DNA of 39,277 nt from an uncultured Alphaproteobacteria bacterium. Its GTDB lineage: Bacteria > Pseudomonadota > Alphaproteobacteria > HIMB59 > GCA-002718135. Shown piece by piece: positions 18,233 through 27,040 of this stretch. Below the pieces are notes generated by a model. It saw only the letters and a program-made list of their open reading frames with translations. It had not been told where the DNA came from and searched no databases. Each line of letters opens with the position of its first letter. The stretch's first letter is position 1. Where the stretch lies: positions 1-39,277 of the forward strand of contig CABZFN010000010.1 of NCBI GenBank assembly GCA_902525035.1. The letters run 5' to 3'. The position numbers were made by a program, and so were the translations under genes.

Positions 18233-18907
18233 ATGAGAGAAATAGTAATTGATACAGAAACCACAGGTCTTGATTATAAGACTGGCGATAGAATAATAGA
18301 GGTTGGGTGTGTTGAGCTCAAAAACTATGTTCCTACAGGAAAAACACTCCAGTTTTATTGTAAACCAGATAGAAGTATAAGCGAAGGGGCAAAAAACATC
18401 GTTGGTCTGTCAGATGATTTTCTTAATCAACAAAAACCATTTGAAGAAAACCATAAGGAGCTCTTGAATTTTTTAAAAAACGACACTTTAATAATTCACA
18501 ACTCATCTTTTGATTTAGGCTTTATAAATAATGAGCTATCAATCTTAGGGATATCTCCTTTAGATAATCCTGTAGTAGATACCGTTTCTCTTGCAAGAAA
18601 AGTTCTGAGCACGAGAATAGCCAACCTCGACTATTTGTGTAGAAGGTTTAATATTGATTTATCAGACAGATCATTCCATGGAGCACTGCTTGACTCTCAA
18701 CTATTAGCCGCAGTTTACTTAGAGCTAAGAGGGGGAAAGCAGTTCTCTATGGAGTTAGACTCAAACAGTGGTGAAAAAAACACACAAATTAACAACAAAA
18801 ACGAAACAAAAACCAAAATCATAGAAGTTTATAAAGAAGATTATCTTGCTCATAAAGAAATGTTAAAAAAACTAAAAAACCCCCTTTGGAAAAAATTTAA
18901 CTATTAA
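18233..18907 (+). CDS. dnaQ: DNA polymerase III epsilon subunit (proofreading exonuclease)
   Basis: 3'-5' exonuclease that proofreads replication. DEDDh-family residues are D7 and E9 (IDTETTG), D94 (HNSSFDLGFI), and H149 and D154 (FHGALLDSQLLA). After the exonuclease domain (to about 170), a low-complexity Asn/Lys linker leads to a short C-terminal segment that normally binds the polymerase alpha subunit. Length is 224 aa. In many alphaproteobacteria secB follows dnaQ; here the next gene is Tim44-like, so secB is missing from this place. Confidence 0.96.
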   Translation: MREIVIDTETTGLDYKTGDRIIEVGCVELKNYVPTGKTLQFYCKPDRSISEGAKNIVGLSDDFLNQQKPFEENHKELLNFLKNDTLIIHNSSFDLGFINNELSILGISPLDNPVVDTVSLARKVLSTRIANLDYLCRRFNIDLSDRSFHGALLDSQLLAAVYLELRGGKQFSMELDSNSGEKNTQINNKNETKTKIIEVYKEDYLAHKEMLKKLKNPLWKKFNY

Positions 18908-18937
18908 TATTTAAAAAAGTTATTATATTAAAATTAA

Positions 18938-19519
18938 ATGATTTACGGTGACCTTCAGTTTTTTGATATTATAATTTTTGCCGCCATTGCTGGGTTTATT
19001 ATTTATAGATTAAGAAGTGTTCTAGGAAAAAGAACAGGGTTTCAAAAAAATATATCTGAGCCAAAACCTCAAGAAACAAAAAAACAAGAAGATGTTCAAA
19101 AAATACCCTCTTTAATGGATAATGAGACAAAGCTTGAGGTTGTATACAAAAAAGTAAATAATTTTAATCACAGAGAGTTTATTGATGGAGCAAAGAAAGC
19201 ATTTGAAATTATAATTTCATCTTTCAACAATGGAGATAAAAAAACACTGAAAAATCTTGTGTCCAAGGATGTTTATTCTGCTTTTGAAAAAGCAATTGAT
19301 GAAAAAACAAATAATCCAGAATCACAATTTTATTCACTTATTGTAGAAGGTATTGCAGATGCAAAAGTCGAAAATAACACGATATCAATATCAGTTAATT
19401 TTATAAGTGAGCAGATGTTAAATAACGATGAGGGTTCTATTGTTAGAAATAAAGACACCTGGACTTTTGAAAAACCTGTAAATTCCTCAAGCCCTATATG
19501 GATATTAACTCAAACATAA
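18938..19519 (+). CDS. Tim44-like domain membrane protein
   Basis: Inner-membrane-anchored protein with a Tim44/calcium-channel-like domain, a family related to the mitochondrial import factor Tim44 and common in alphaproteobacteria; its bacterial role is not settled. Residues about 8-23 form one membrane segment (FFDIIIFAAIAGFIIY). A charged Lys/Gln linker follows, and the globular domain starts near 70 (HREFIDGAKKAFEIII) and ends with SSPIWILTQT. The domain looks complete at 193 aa. The TAA stop is followed, in the same frame, by TAT and then the TTG start of the lysozyme gene. Confidence 0.88.
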   Translation: MIYGDLQFFDIIIFAAIAGFIIYRLRSVLGKRTGFQKNISEPKPQETKKQEDVQKIPSLMDNETKLEVVYKKVNNFNHREFIDGAKKAFEIIISSFNNGDKKTLKNLVSKDVYSAFEKAIDEKTNNPESQFYSLIVEGIADAKVENNTISISVNFISEQMLNNDEGSIVRNKDTWTFEKPVNSSSPIWILTQT

Positions 19520-19522
19520 TAT

Positions 19523-19951
19523 TTGTCTTTTAAAAAACTAAAAGATCGAATTAAAAAAAATGAGGGTTATTCTGATAAGCCTTATCGAGATCAATTGGGA
19601 TTTTATACTATTGGCTATGGTCATCTCATTACAGAAAAAGAGAATAAATATTACATTAAAAAATTTAAAAAAAAACATTTTGAAGAAATGTTTGAAATAG
19701 ATTTTAAAAAAGCACACGAACAATATAAAGACAATTTTTTGAAAAAAGATCACACAACTTTAGAGAAAGAATTATTAATAGAAATGCTTTTTCAGCTTGG
19801 AGTAAAAGGCGTCTCTAAATTTAAAAAAATGCTTTATTTTCTAAATAAAAAACAAAAATTCATGGTATCACTAGAGATGTTAGATAGCTTGTGGTATTTG
19901 CAAACACCTGAAAGAGTAAAGAATTTAATTAAAAACTATACAAAAAAATAA
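19523..19951 (+). CDS. T4-type lysozyme (glycoside hydrolase family 24)
   Basis: Predicted N-acetylmuramidase that cuts the glycan strands of peptidoglycan. All three T4 lysozyme active-site positions are kept with exact spacing: E14, D23 and T29 (T4 E11, D20, T26) in NEGYSDKPYRD and GFYTIGYGH. Later matches include EMLFQLGVKGVSKF and LWYLQTPERVK. At 142 residues it is slightly shorter than T4 lysozyme, mainly in the early beta region. The start is TTG, three bases after the Tim44 stop; no in-frame ATG keeps E14. There is no signal peptide or membrane segment, so its route to the cell wall is unclear. In many alphaproteobacteria the gene between Tim44 and Smr is mltA, so a phage-type enzyme may have replaced it. 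Confidence 0.88.
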   Translation: MSFKKLKDRIKKNEGYSDKPYRDQLGFYTIGYGHLITEKENKYYIKKFKKKHFEEMFEIDFKKAHEQYKDNFLKKDHTTLEKELLIEMLFQLGVKGVSKFKKMLYFLNKKQKFMVSLEMLDSLWYLQTPERVKNLIKNYTKK

Positions 19952-20490
19952 TGGAAGAAGATTTTTTTTTAAAAAACATGAAGGGCGTAAAACCTTTTAA
20001 AAAAGATACCTCAATAGTTAAAACAAAAACAATTAATAAAAAAAATATAAAATTAGATAAAAAAACTAAAACTAAAAATACCAATAAACAAACAACAACC
20101 GAACACAAAGTTAGTAGCTCTGAATTTAAACTTTCATTTGGTGAGGTTAACAAGGAACTTAAGCGAGGAAAAATTAATATAGATAGAAGAATTGATCTTC
20201 ATGGGTACGGTTTAGTCGAAGCACATGAAAAATTTACAAGTGAGGTAAAAAAAAACTATAACAAGAATAAAAGATGTTTGCTTATAGTTACTGGAAAAGG
20301 TGTTCATAAAAAAATTCAAAACGAGCAAGAGACAACCCCTAAACTTTTCTATGGAAAAATTAAAAACTCAATAATAAATTGGATAAACGAAGATAATCTT
20401 AAGAAATATATCTTAACATATCAAGATGCAGGTTTTGAACACGGAGGCGACGGTGCCATTTTTGTCTATTTAAGAAAAAAAAAGTTTTAA
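19951..20490 (+). CDS. Smr domain protein
   Basis: Small MutS-related (Smr) domain protein, a family with endonuclease activity on DNA or RNA. The domain spans about residues 80-178, with RIDLHGYGLVEAHEKF, the glycine loop LLIVTGKG and the ending HGGDGAIFVYLRK. The DLHG motif and the terminal HGGDGA are intact. The first 75 residues are a Lys/Thr-rich, probably disordered, basic arm. The start overlaps the lysozyme stop by one base, and the stop overlaps the convergent DUF3108 gene by four bases. Confidence 0.9.
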   Translation: MEEDFFLKNMKGVKPFKKDTSIVKTKTINKKNIKLDKKTKTKNTNKQTTTEHKVSSSEFKLSFGEVNKELKRGKINIDRRIDLHGYGLVEAHEKFTSEVKKNYNKNKRCLLIVTGKGVHKKIQNEQETTPKLFYGKIKNSIINWINEDNLKKYILTYQDAGFEHGGDGAIFVYLRKKKF

Positions 20491-21161
20491 ATTTTTTCTA
20501 ACTTAAACACCCTTTCCTTAAAATGAATAAGAATTTCATATGGAAGCAAATCATCTCCAATGAAAAATTCAATTTTTTTTAAATCATTTCTTTTATGATC
20601 AGCCCAAATATTTACATAGTCTTCAATTTTTAAAATTATATTTCCATCCTCTCCTTCATTTTTTTTAAATCTATAAATTCTTCTCCCATCAATTGTTTTT
20701 GCCTCTTTTTCTCCATTTAAAATATTTATAAAAGAGGTGATTGGGTCAAAATATAAATATAAGCCTTCTAAGTTTACTCTAGCCTTTTCTTCTTCTATAG
20801 GCTCTTGTTTTAGTTCAATTAAGTAATCATCAAATAACATATTAACTATTTTTGTTTTCTTTTTAGTTTTCCAAAACTGTTTATAATTCTTAGTTTTAAA
20901 TATGTTGTTTTCAATAACCCCAGCTGAAAGATAACTTCCTTCAAATTTATATAAGGGTGAAAAAATACCAGAGTTTTTAAGATTTATTTCTGTTTGATAA
21001 ACATTATCATTAATATTTAATGACCAACTAAAATTACCAATTTTAACTCCTGTTGTGCTAACCTTATATTCCGCTCTAAAGTTATTAGCATAAGATGTAT
21101 TAACTACAAATATAACAAAAAAAACCAGAAATTTATTCAAACACAACCTCATAAATTTCAA
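20487..21161 (-). CDS. DUF3108 family periplasmic protein
   Basis: Exported protein of unknown function, 224 residues. A signal peptide (Phe/Val-rich core, cut near SYA|NN) is followed by the DUF3108 pattern AEYKVSTTGVKIGNFSW and a run of beta strands, like a lipid-binding beta-sheet fold. ATGs at 21161 and 21152 both lie inside the end of the glycosyltransferase gene. Being last in a PAP2-glycosyltransferase-DUF3108 group suggests an envelope role. Confidence 0.82.
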   Translation of the reverse strand: MKFMRLCLNKFLVFFVIFVVNTSYANNFRAEYKVSTTGVKIGNFSWSLNINDNVYQTEINLKNSGIFSPLYKFEGSYLSAGVIENNIFKTKNYKQFWKTKKKTKIVNMLFDDYLIELKQEPIEEEKARVNLEGLYLYFDPITSFINILNGEKEAKTIDGRRIYRFKKNEGEDGNIILKIEDYVNIWADHKRNDLKKIEFFIGDDLLPYEILIHFKERVFKLEKI

Positions 21162-22518
21162 GCTTTTTTTTTGTAAATTTCTGATCAGGCGAATTTATTT
21201 TTAGCACCCTATAATCATTCTCTAAATAATTTATATCTGAGGGGCTCCCAATTAAAGTAAAGTTTTCATTTATATTTTTATTAAGAGGAGATACTATTTT
21301 AAAATGGTTTGTTATTTCATCTCCTTCTTTATGAGGCATATAGAAATTAATTTCCATATCTCTTAATTCAAAATTAAGGCTCGAAAATAAAAGCCGATCC
21401 GAAACCACTATATTTTTTGAGACACCATTTGAAGAATTACTGTAAATTTTTAAAGCATAATCATTTATACCACTTATTCGGTCAAAAATTTTAGAGGGAT
21501 AGCTGATTCCAATCATTACAAAAAGAACAAAACAGACAATAAAATTAAATATGTAATTAGCCATTTTTAAAAAAGAATTATTAATTCTAATATATAATAG
21601 AGCAAACAAAGAAATTAAAGCTGGAGCAGCCCAATTTGCATTAGCTCTGACAATAATAGCTTCTATTAAAACAATTAAAATTATGGGAATAGAAAATATC
21701 AGAAAAATTTTTTGAGTATAGTTCCATTTATTAAATCCAGATATACCTCCCAAAACTATAAATGGGCCTAACATTAAAATTTGAATTAACAAAAATTCTA
21801 AACCCCTAATGAGATCTATTTCAATATTTGCAAAATTTGCATTATCCGAAGTATGCTGAAGTGTTATCCAGTCATTATTGAAGTTCCAAATAATATTTGG
21901 TAAAATAATTACAAATACACATATAAAAGTAAGACTAAAACCTAATAAATTATCCAAAAAAATTTTTCTAAATCTTTTATCAAATAGAATTAAAACAAAT
22001 AAACAAATTACAAAATATATAGCTGCGTATTTTGATAAAAAACCTAACCCTAGAAAAATACCTAATAATATAAAATTTTTTAAACCCTGTTCACTATTAA
22101 TCTTAATTAATTCATTAAGCGAAAGTGTCCAAAATAATAATAAAAAAAGATCAGTACTAATTATAAAAGATGAAAAAGAAACAGCAGGTATAAATAAAAA
22201 AATTAAACAACCAGCAAATGAATCTTTTTTATTTAGTCCAGAGTTTAGTAAAAGATTATAAATACTCCAGGCAATCAATAAATAAACAAATGAGGGGAGA
22301 AGTTTTAATGAAACAAAATTACTACCTAATATTTCTGTATAAACTCTTATTATCCAGGACAAAAAAGGGGGTTTCGAAAAATAACCAAAATCAATATCTT
22401 TTGACCATAACCAATACTGTGCTTCATCACCAAACAAATTAAAAGTAGTAAAATTTAAGGCACCTATTTTTAATAAAAGTAAAACAATAAACGATGGCAA
22501 TAGAATTTTATTTAGCAT
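21133..22518 (-). CDS. ArnT/PMT-like glycosyltransferase (GT-C fold)
   Basis: Inner-membrane glycosyltransferase with many membrane segments, 461 residues. The first periplasmic loop has the GT-C signature DEAQYWLWSKDIDFGYFSKP (20 residues), typical of the family 39/83 group that uses polyprenyl-phosphate sugars; the acidic DE pair is the catalytic site. About ten or more hydrophobic segments and a soluble C-terminal tail of about 100 residues follow. Its start overlaps the double-PAP2 gene by 11 bases. The likely role is to transfer a sugar to a periplasmic acceptor such as lipid A or another glycan; the acceptor is unknown. Confidence 0.85.
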   Translation of the reverse strand: MLNKILLPSFIVLLLLKIGALNFTTFNLFGDEAQYWLWSKDIDFGYFSKPPFLSWIIRVYTEILGSNFVSLKLLPSFVYLLIAWSIYNLLLNSGLNKKDSFAGCLIFLFIPAVSFSSFIISTDLFLLLFWTLSLNELIKINSEQGLKNFILLGIFLGLGFLSKYAAIYFVICLFVLILFDKRFRKIFLDNLLGFSLTFICVFVIILPNIIWNFNNDWITLQHTSDNANFANIEIDLIRGLEFLLIQILMLGPFIVLGGISGFNKWNYTQKIFLIFSIPIILIVLIEAIIVRANANWAAPALISLFALLYIRINNSFLKMANYIFNFIVCFVLFVMIGISYPSKIFDRISGINDYALKIYSNSSNGVSKNIVVSDRLLFSSLNFELRDMEINFYMPHKEGDEITNHFKIVSPLNKNINENFTLIGSPSDINYLENDYRVLKINSPDQKFTKKKLEIYEVVFE

Positions 22519-23842
22519 AATATTTTTTATACAATTTAAATAAAATTATATTTAAAATTACAACAAAAAAGCCAGCAAAAAAAATGTCACTTAAAAAATG
22601 ACCACCAGCCATTATTCTAATTAAACCAAGTGCTAAACCAACAATAAAGCTTACATATAGAAAAATTATTTTTTTTGTAATTAAATATAAAATTATAATT
22701 GAAAAACCAACAGAAGCATCGCCTGAAACAAAGGAACAGTTTGTTTCACAAGCATTGGTTATTTTAAACCACGGGGAAAAAGATTCTTTTCCACCCAACT
22801 CCATTACATCATTTGGTCTTGCCCTACCCCAAAAATTTTTTAGTATAAGATTTACAAATATTAAAACGCTAATAATTTGAGAAATCCATAACAAAACTAT
22901 TTCCTTAGTAGAAAATTTATAATTAAAAAAAATTTTATCAATTTTAAAGAAGCGGCCAACTATTGGTAAAATCAAAATATAAATAAGTATTACTGGTAAT
23001 AAAATATCTCGAAACAATATTGAAGTTAAATCAAAACTTTGTAATGCAAACTGTGATGCCCCCTTATAAAACAAAGATGATACATATAAATCTAAAGATG
23101 GCCCAGCAGTTACAAACACACAACTAAAAAACAAAATTAGAATGTAATAAAAAACTTCAGAATTTTTATCAGGAATTAAATTTGAAAATTTGTATTTATT
23201 ATATTTATTTTCTATTAATTTATTTAAAACCTTAAATAATATTAAAGCTAAAACTGCCCCAGCAACAATATCTGTAAAAAAATGTGCGCTCACAATAACT
23301 CGACTAAAAGCAATAATTAAGGCCAAAAAATAAAAAAAATATTTTAATTTTGGAAGAACAGAAACCAAAATAAAGCAAACGATAAATATTGTAGAAGAGT
23401 GTCCAGAGGGGAAAGAATGAAAATTTGACTCCGTGGTAAAATATTTAAAACTAAAAATATCTTCGAAATCAGTATGATTTGGTCTGGGCCTTCCCACCAC
23501 ATGTTTTACAATTTGAGTAATTATCCCAACTGTCAAAATACATACAAAAGAAGAAATAAAAAAATTAGAAAGATTTTTTACTGATTTAATTTTTATTATT
23601 TGGAGTCTGTTGTTTATATAAAAAACAACAAATCCTATTATTGTAATAGAAAAATACCAAGACGAACTTCCAAGCTTTGTTATTTCTGAAAAAAATTCTT
23701 TTAGAAAAACTCCATTTTCCCAATCACTTAAGTTTATAAAATAAAAATAAAAAAAAAGATCTAAATTAAAAGAAGCAAAAATACTTAATGTAATTAATAC
23801 TAAAATAAGTAATTCAAATTTGATGCTTTTAAAAATACTCAT
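22508..23842 (-). CDS. Double PAP2-domain membrane phosphatase
   Basis: Two type-2 phosphatidic acid phosphatase (PAP2) units in one chain of 444 residues. Unit 1 has all three motifs: K113 to RPRP (118-121), PSGH (145-148), and R181 with H187 in SRVIVSAHFFTD. Unit 2 has K335 with GRARP (339-343) and R409/H415/D419, but SGD (373-375) stands where SGH is expected. Unit 2 may therefore be altered or inactive. Likely substrates are undecaprenyl pyrophosphate or lipid A phosphates, in the periplasm. It starts 29 bases after hslU and overlaps the glycosyltransferase gene. Confidence 0.88.
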   Translation of the reverse strand: MSIFKSIKFELLILVLITLSIFASFNLDLFFYFYFINLSDWENGVFLKEFFSEITKLGSSSWYFSITIIGFVVFYINNRLQIIKIKSVKNLSNFFISSFVCILTVGIITQIVKHVVGRPRPNHTDFEDIFSFKYFTTESNFHSFPSGHSSTIFIVCFILVSVLPKLKYFFYFLALIIAFSRVIVSAHFFTDIVAGAVLALILFKVLNKLIENKYNKYKFSNLIPDKNSEVFYYILILFFSCVFVTAGPSLDLYVSSLFYKGASQFALQSFDLTSILFRDILLPVILIYILILPIVGRFFKIDKIFFNYKFSTKEIVLLWISQIISVLIFVNLILKNFWGRARPNDVMELGGKESFSPWFKITNACETNCSFVSGDASVGFSIIILYLITKKIIFLYVSFIVGLALGLIRIMAGGHFLSDIFFAGFFVVILNIILFKLYKKYYAK

Positions 23843-23871
23843 TTTATAACTATTAAAAAATTTAATGAGCT

Positions 23872-25185
23872 TTACAATATAAACTTTGACAAATCCTGAC
23901 TTTTAATAAGTTCCCCTAAGCTATTTTCAACGTATTCTTTATTAATTATTATTTCTGTAGGGCCAATATCTGAGGCTGTATAACTAACCTCTTCAAGTAG
24001 TTTTTCCATTACAGTATGTAACCTTCTGGCGCCTATATTTTCTACATTCTGATTTATCTCTGTAGAGAGAGAAGCGATGGTATCAATTCCATCTTCTTCA
24101 AATTTCAAATCAACCTTCTCTGTTCCAAGAAGTCCCTGATACTGCTTAATCAAGCTGTTTTGTGTTTCAGTAAGAATAAGTTTAAAATCTTTTTTACTAA
24201 GACTATCAAGCTCGACCCTAATTGGTAATCTACCTTGAAGTTCAGGTAGCATGTCTGATGGTTTTGATAAGTGAAATGCCCCAGAGGCAATAAACAAAAT
24301 ATAATCTGTTTTTACAACACCATATTTTGTAGTAACCGCAGTTCCCTCAATGAGCGGTAATAAATCTCTTTGAACACCTTCCCTTGAAACATCCGCACCA
24401 CTTCTATCAGCTCTAGAAGTAATTTTATCTATTTCATCAATAAAAACGATACCATTTTGCTCTACATCATCCAATGCTCTTGAGTTTATTTTATCTTTAT
24501 CTAAAAGTTTATCGGTTTCCTCATTTAACAAATATGCATGAGAATCTTTGACACTCATTTTTTTCATTTTCTTTTGACTGCCAAAACCTTTTCCAAATAC
24601 ATCACCTAAATTAATCATACCCATTTGAGAACCAGGCATTCCGGGTATGTCCATAGTTGGTAAACTCAAATTTGCATTAGCTGAAACTGGAATTTCAACC
24701 TCATTATCATTTAGTTCACCTGATCTTAGTTTTTTCCTAAAATTATCTCGAGTAGCTGGCGTTGAGCTTTTAGAAACCAAAACATCTAAAATTCTTTCTT
24801 CTGCATTTTTTTCTGCTTTTGCCTTCACCTCTTGACCCATTTGTATTTTTGTTTTTGTAATACTTATTTCAACCAGATCTCTTATTATTTGCTCAACATC
24901 TCTTCCAACATATCCAACTTCTGTAAACTTAGTCGCCTCAACTTTTACAAAAGGTGCGTTTGCTAACTTAGCAAGTCTTCGTGAAATTTCTGTTTTACCG
25001 CAACCTGTTGGACCAACCATTAAAATATTTTTTGGTACAATTTCTTCTTTTAAAGAATCATCAAGTTGTTTTCTTCTCCATCTATTTCTTAAAGCAACTG
25101 CAACAGCTTTTTTTGCATTGTTCTGACCAATGATAAACTTATCTAATTCAGAAACAATTTCTCTTGGACTAAAACTGGATTCCAT
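23872..25185 (-). CDS. hslU: HslU (ClpY) ATPase of the HslUV protease
   Basis: AAA+ unfoldase that feeds substrates into HslV. I choose the ATG at 25185 ([11 protein letters not shown]), one base after the hslV stop, rather than the TTG four codons upstream. Walker A GPTGCGKT is at 58-65, Walker B is in VFIDEIDK, the sensor region has [14 protein letters not shown], and the C-terminus ends in LSKFIL, the tail that inserts into HslV. Length (437 aa) and the inserted I-domain are normal. It is co-transcribed with hslV and probably with the envelope genes downstream. Confidence 0.97.
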   Translation of the reverse strand: MESSFSPREIVSELDKFIIGQNNAKKAVAVALRNRWRRKQLDDSLKEEIVPKNILMVGPTGCGKTEISRRLAKLANAPFVKVEATKFTEVGYVGRDVEQIIRDLVEISITKTKIQMGQEVKAKAEKNAEERILDVLVSKSSTPATRDNFRKKLRSGELNDNEVEIPVSANANLSLPTMDIPGMPGSQMGMINLGDVFGKGFGSQKKMKKMSVKDSHAYLLNEETDKLLDKDKINSRALDDVEQNGIVFIDEIDKITSRADRSGADVSREGVQRDLLPLIEGTAVTTKYGVVKTDYILFIASGAFHLSKPSDMLPELQGRLPIRVELDSLSKKDFKLILTETQNSLIKQYQGLLGTEKVDLKFEEDGIDTIASLSTEINQNVENIGARRLHTVMEKLLEEVSYTASDIGPTEIIINKEYVENSLGELIKSQDLSKFIL

Positions 25186-25186
25186 T

Positions 25187-25735
25187 TTAAAGCTCAATAG
25201 TTTCTGAAATAATATTATGGTTTGTATAAATACAAATATCTGCAGCTATATTAAGTGATTCTAAAGCAATTTCTTTTGCATTCATTTTTGTATTTTTCAT
25301 CAATGCTTTAGCAGCACTATTTGCGTATGGCCCCCCAGAGCCTATTGCAAGTATTCCATCATCAGATTCAATTACATCACCAGTACCAGACAACAACAAA
25401 CTTACATCCTTATCAGCTACAATCATCATTGCTTCTAATCTTCTTAGATATCTATCCGTTCTCCAATCTTTAGCTAATTCTACACAGGCTCTTTTAAGTT
25501 GGTTCTTATATTGATCTAATTTTCCCTCTAATCTTTCAAATAAAGCGAAAGCATCTGCAGTAGATCCTGCAAAACCAGATATAACAGTTTCATCAACACC
25601 AAGTCTTCTAATTTTTTTAACATTTGATTTCATTACAGTATTACCAAGACTAGCTTGACCATCACCAGCAATTACGACAAGATTGTCTTTTCTAATTCCT
25701 ACTATAGTTGTTGATTTAATAATATTTTTTTCCAT
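25187..25735 (-). CDS. hslV: HslV (ClpQ) peptidase of the HslUV protease
   Basis: Proteasome-beta-like threonine peptidase. The family N-terminus TTIVGIRK starts at T9, so the first eight residues must be removed to expose the catalytic threonine. [18 protein letters not shown] and [11 protein letters not shown] are diagnostic. Length is 182 aa. A heat-shock type promoter lies directly upstream, and the predicted transcript start is only a few bases before the ATG. Confidence 0.97.
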   Translation of the reverse strand: MEKNIIKSTTIVGIRKDNLVVIAGDGQASLGNTVMKSNVKKIRRLGVDETVISGFAGSTADAFALFERLEGKLDQYKNQLKRACVELAKDWRTDRYLRRLEAMMIVADKDVSLLLSGTGDVIESDDGILAIGSGGPYANSAAKALMKNTKMNAKEIALESLNIAADICIYTNHNIISETIEL

Positions 25736-25744
25736 TAATTCTTA

Positions 25745-25772
25745 AGATGGCTATTTAATTGTTTTTATCAAG
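25745..25772 (-). promoter_or_regulatory. RpoH (sigma-32) type promoter of hslVU
   Basis: Read on the minus strand, CTTGATA (-35, 25766-25772) and GCCATCT (-10, 25745-25751) are separated by 14 bases. The pattern fits the heat-shock consensus CTTGAAA...CCCATnT, and the spacer equals that of the dnaK promoter. The expected start is about 25738, leaving a leader of only two or three bases before the hslV ATG. Confidence 0.65.
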
Positions 25773-25816
25773 TAATTTACCTAGAATAAATCATATTTCA
25801 CTGATATTAGGCAAAA

Positions 25817-26404
25817 ATGCGAAAAGGTAAGGTTGAGAGAAACACTAAAGAAACCAAGATAAGCTGTGAAGTTAACTTAGATGGTAGCGGCCTGTGTAGA
25901 ATATCAACACATATTGGTTTTTTTGACCATATGCTTGAACTATTATCTCACCACAGTTTGATTGATATAGATTTAAAATGTGAAGGAGATACTAATGTTG
26001 ATCTTCACCATTCAGTTGAAGATACAGCTTACGCAATTGCTTTAGCTATAAACAAAGCGCTTGATAATAAAAAAGGAATAAATAGATATGGTTTTTCATA
26101 TGTTCCAATGGATGAATGCTTATCAAGATGTGTTATTGATTTAAGTGGAAGACCTGAGCTTGTTTGGAATGTTAATCTTGGTTTAAAAAAAATTGGTGAA
26201 ATGGATACAGAACTATTTCATGAATTTTTCAAAGCTTTTTCAAATGAATCAAAATGTAATTTACATATTGAAAATCTCTATGGAAAAAACAATCATCATA
26301 TTATTGAATCATGCTTTAAAGCCTTTGCTAAAAGTTTAAGATTTGCAATTGAAATAGACAGTAGAAGAAAAGACAACATTCCATCTTCAAAAGGCACTCT
26401 TTAA
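25817..26404 (+). CDS. hisB: Imidazoleglycerol-phosphate dehydratase
   Basis: Manganese-dependent dehydratase, the sixth step in histidine synthesis. The 195-residue, dehydratase-only form has the metal motifs GFFDHML, DLHHSVEDTA, HEFF and NNHHIIE. The C-terminus ends in SSKGTL, the usual family ending. There is no fused histidinol-phosphatase domain. It opens the hisB-hisH-GNAT-hisA-hisF-hisE group and diverges from hslV across 81 bases. Confidence 0.98.
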   Translation: MRKGKVERNTKETKISCEVNLDGSGLCRISTHIGFFDHMLELLSHHSLIDIDLKCEGDTNVDLHHSVEDTAYAIALAINKALDNKKGINRYGFSYVPMDECLSRCVIDLSGRPELVWNVNLGLKKIGEMDTELFHEFFKAFSNESKCNLHIENLYGKNNHHIIESCFKAFAKSLRFAIEIDSRRKDNIPSSKGTL

Positions 26405-26410
26405 TTTTTA

Positions 26411-27040
26411 ATGAAAAAAATCACTATTGTTGATTACGGCTCAGGCAATGTTTTATCTGCACAAAAATCTTTTTTTAAAATAGCAAAAGACAACAACATT
26501 GAAGCTGATGTTTTAATTTCAAAAAAACTGAATGATGTAAAAAGTTCAACTCATATTGTATTGCCTGGCCAAGGAGCCTTTTCTACATGCATTAATGGTT
26601 TAAAAAAAACTGATGGCTTAATTGATGAGCTTTGTGATTTTGCATTAATAAAAAAGAAACCATTTTTGGGTATATGTGTTGGTATGCAAATGTTAGCAAA
26701 AATAAGTGAAGAAAATGGAGTTCATGAAGGCCTAGGTTGGATAGATGGTCAAATTAAATTATTACCAGGAGATAATTTAAAGCTCCCTCATATGGGGTGG
26801 AACTTGGCAATACCAACAAATTCAAAATACAAAAACTTAATCTCAAATAAAAATGACTATTACTTCGTTCACTCATATTATTTCGATTGTGCTAATAAAG
26901 ACAATATTTTGGCAGAAACTAAGTACGGAACAAATTTTGCTTCAATAGTTGGAAAAGAAAATATATATGGCGTTCAGTTTCATCCTGAAAAAAGTTCCTC
27001 CCAAGGATTAAACTTACTAAAAGCATTTATTGAATTATGA
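26411..27040 (+). CDS. hisH: Imidazole glycerol phosphate synthase, glutamine amidotransferase subunit
   Basis: Supplies ammonia from glutamine to HisF. The class I amidotransferase triad is visible: C89 in GICVGMQ, and H190 and E192 in FHPEKS. Length is 209 aa. It starts six bases after hisB, and its stop overlaps the start of the GNAT gene (ATGA), which inserts that gene into the translational chain. Confidence 0.97.
   Translation: MKKITIVDYGSGNVLSAQKSFFKIAKDNNIEADVLISKKLNDVKSSTHIVLPGQGAFSTCINGLKKTDGLIDELCDFALIKKKPFLGICVGMQMLAKISEENGVHEGLGWIDGQIKLLPGDNLKLPHMGWNLAIPTNSKYKNLISNKNDYYFVHSYYFDCANKDNILAETKYGTNFASIVGKENIYGVQFHPEKSSSQGLNLLKAFIEL

Noticed and set aside
19523-19951. Prophage remnant around the lysozyme gene
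   Set aside because: Both neighbours are conserved chromosomal genes, and no integrase, structural gene or attachment repeat is present.
20474-20498. GAAAAAA/TTTTTTC stem at the smr/DUF3108 junction
   Set aside because: Homopolymer pairing inside coding ends; too weak to call a terminator.
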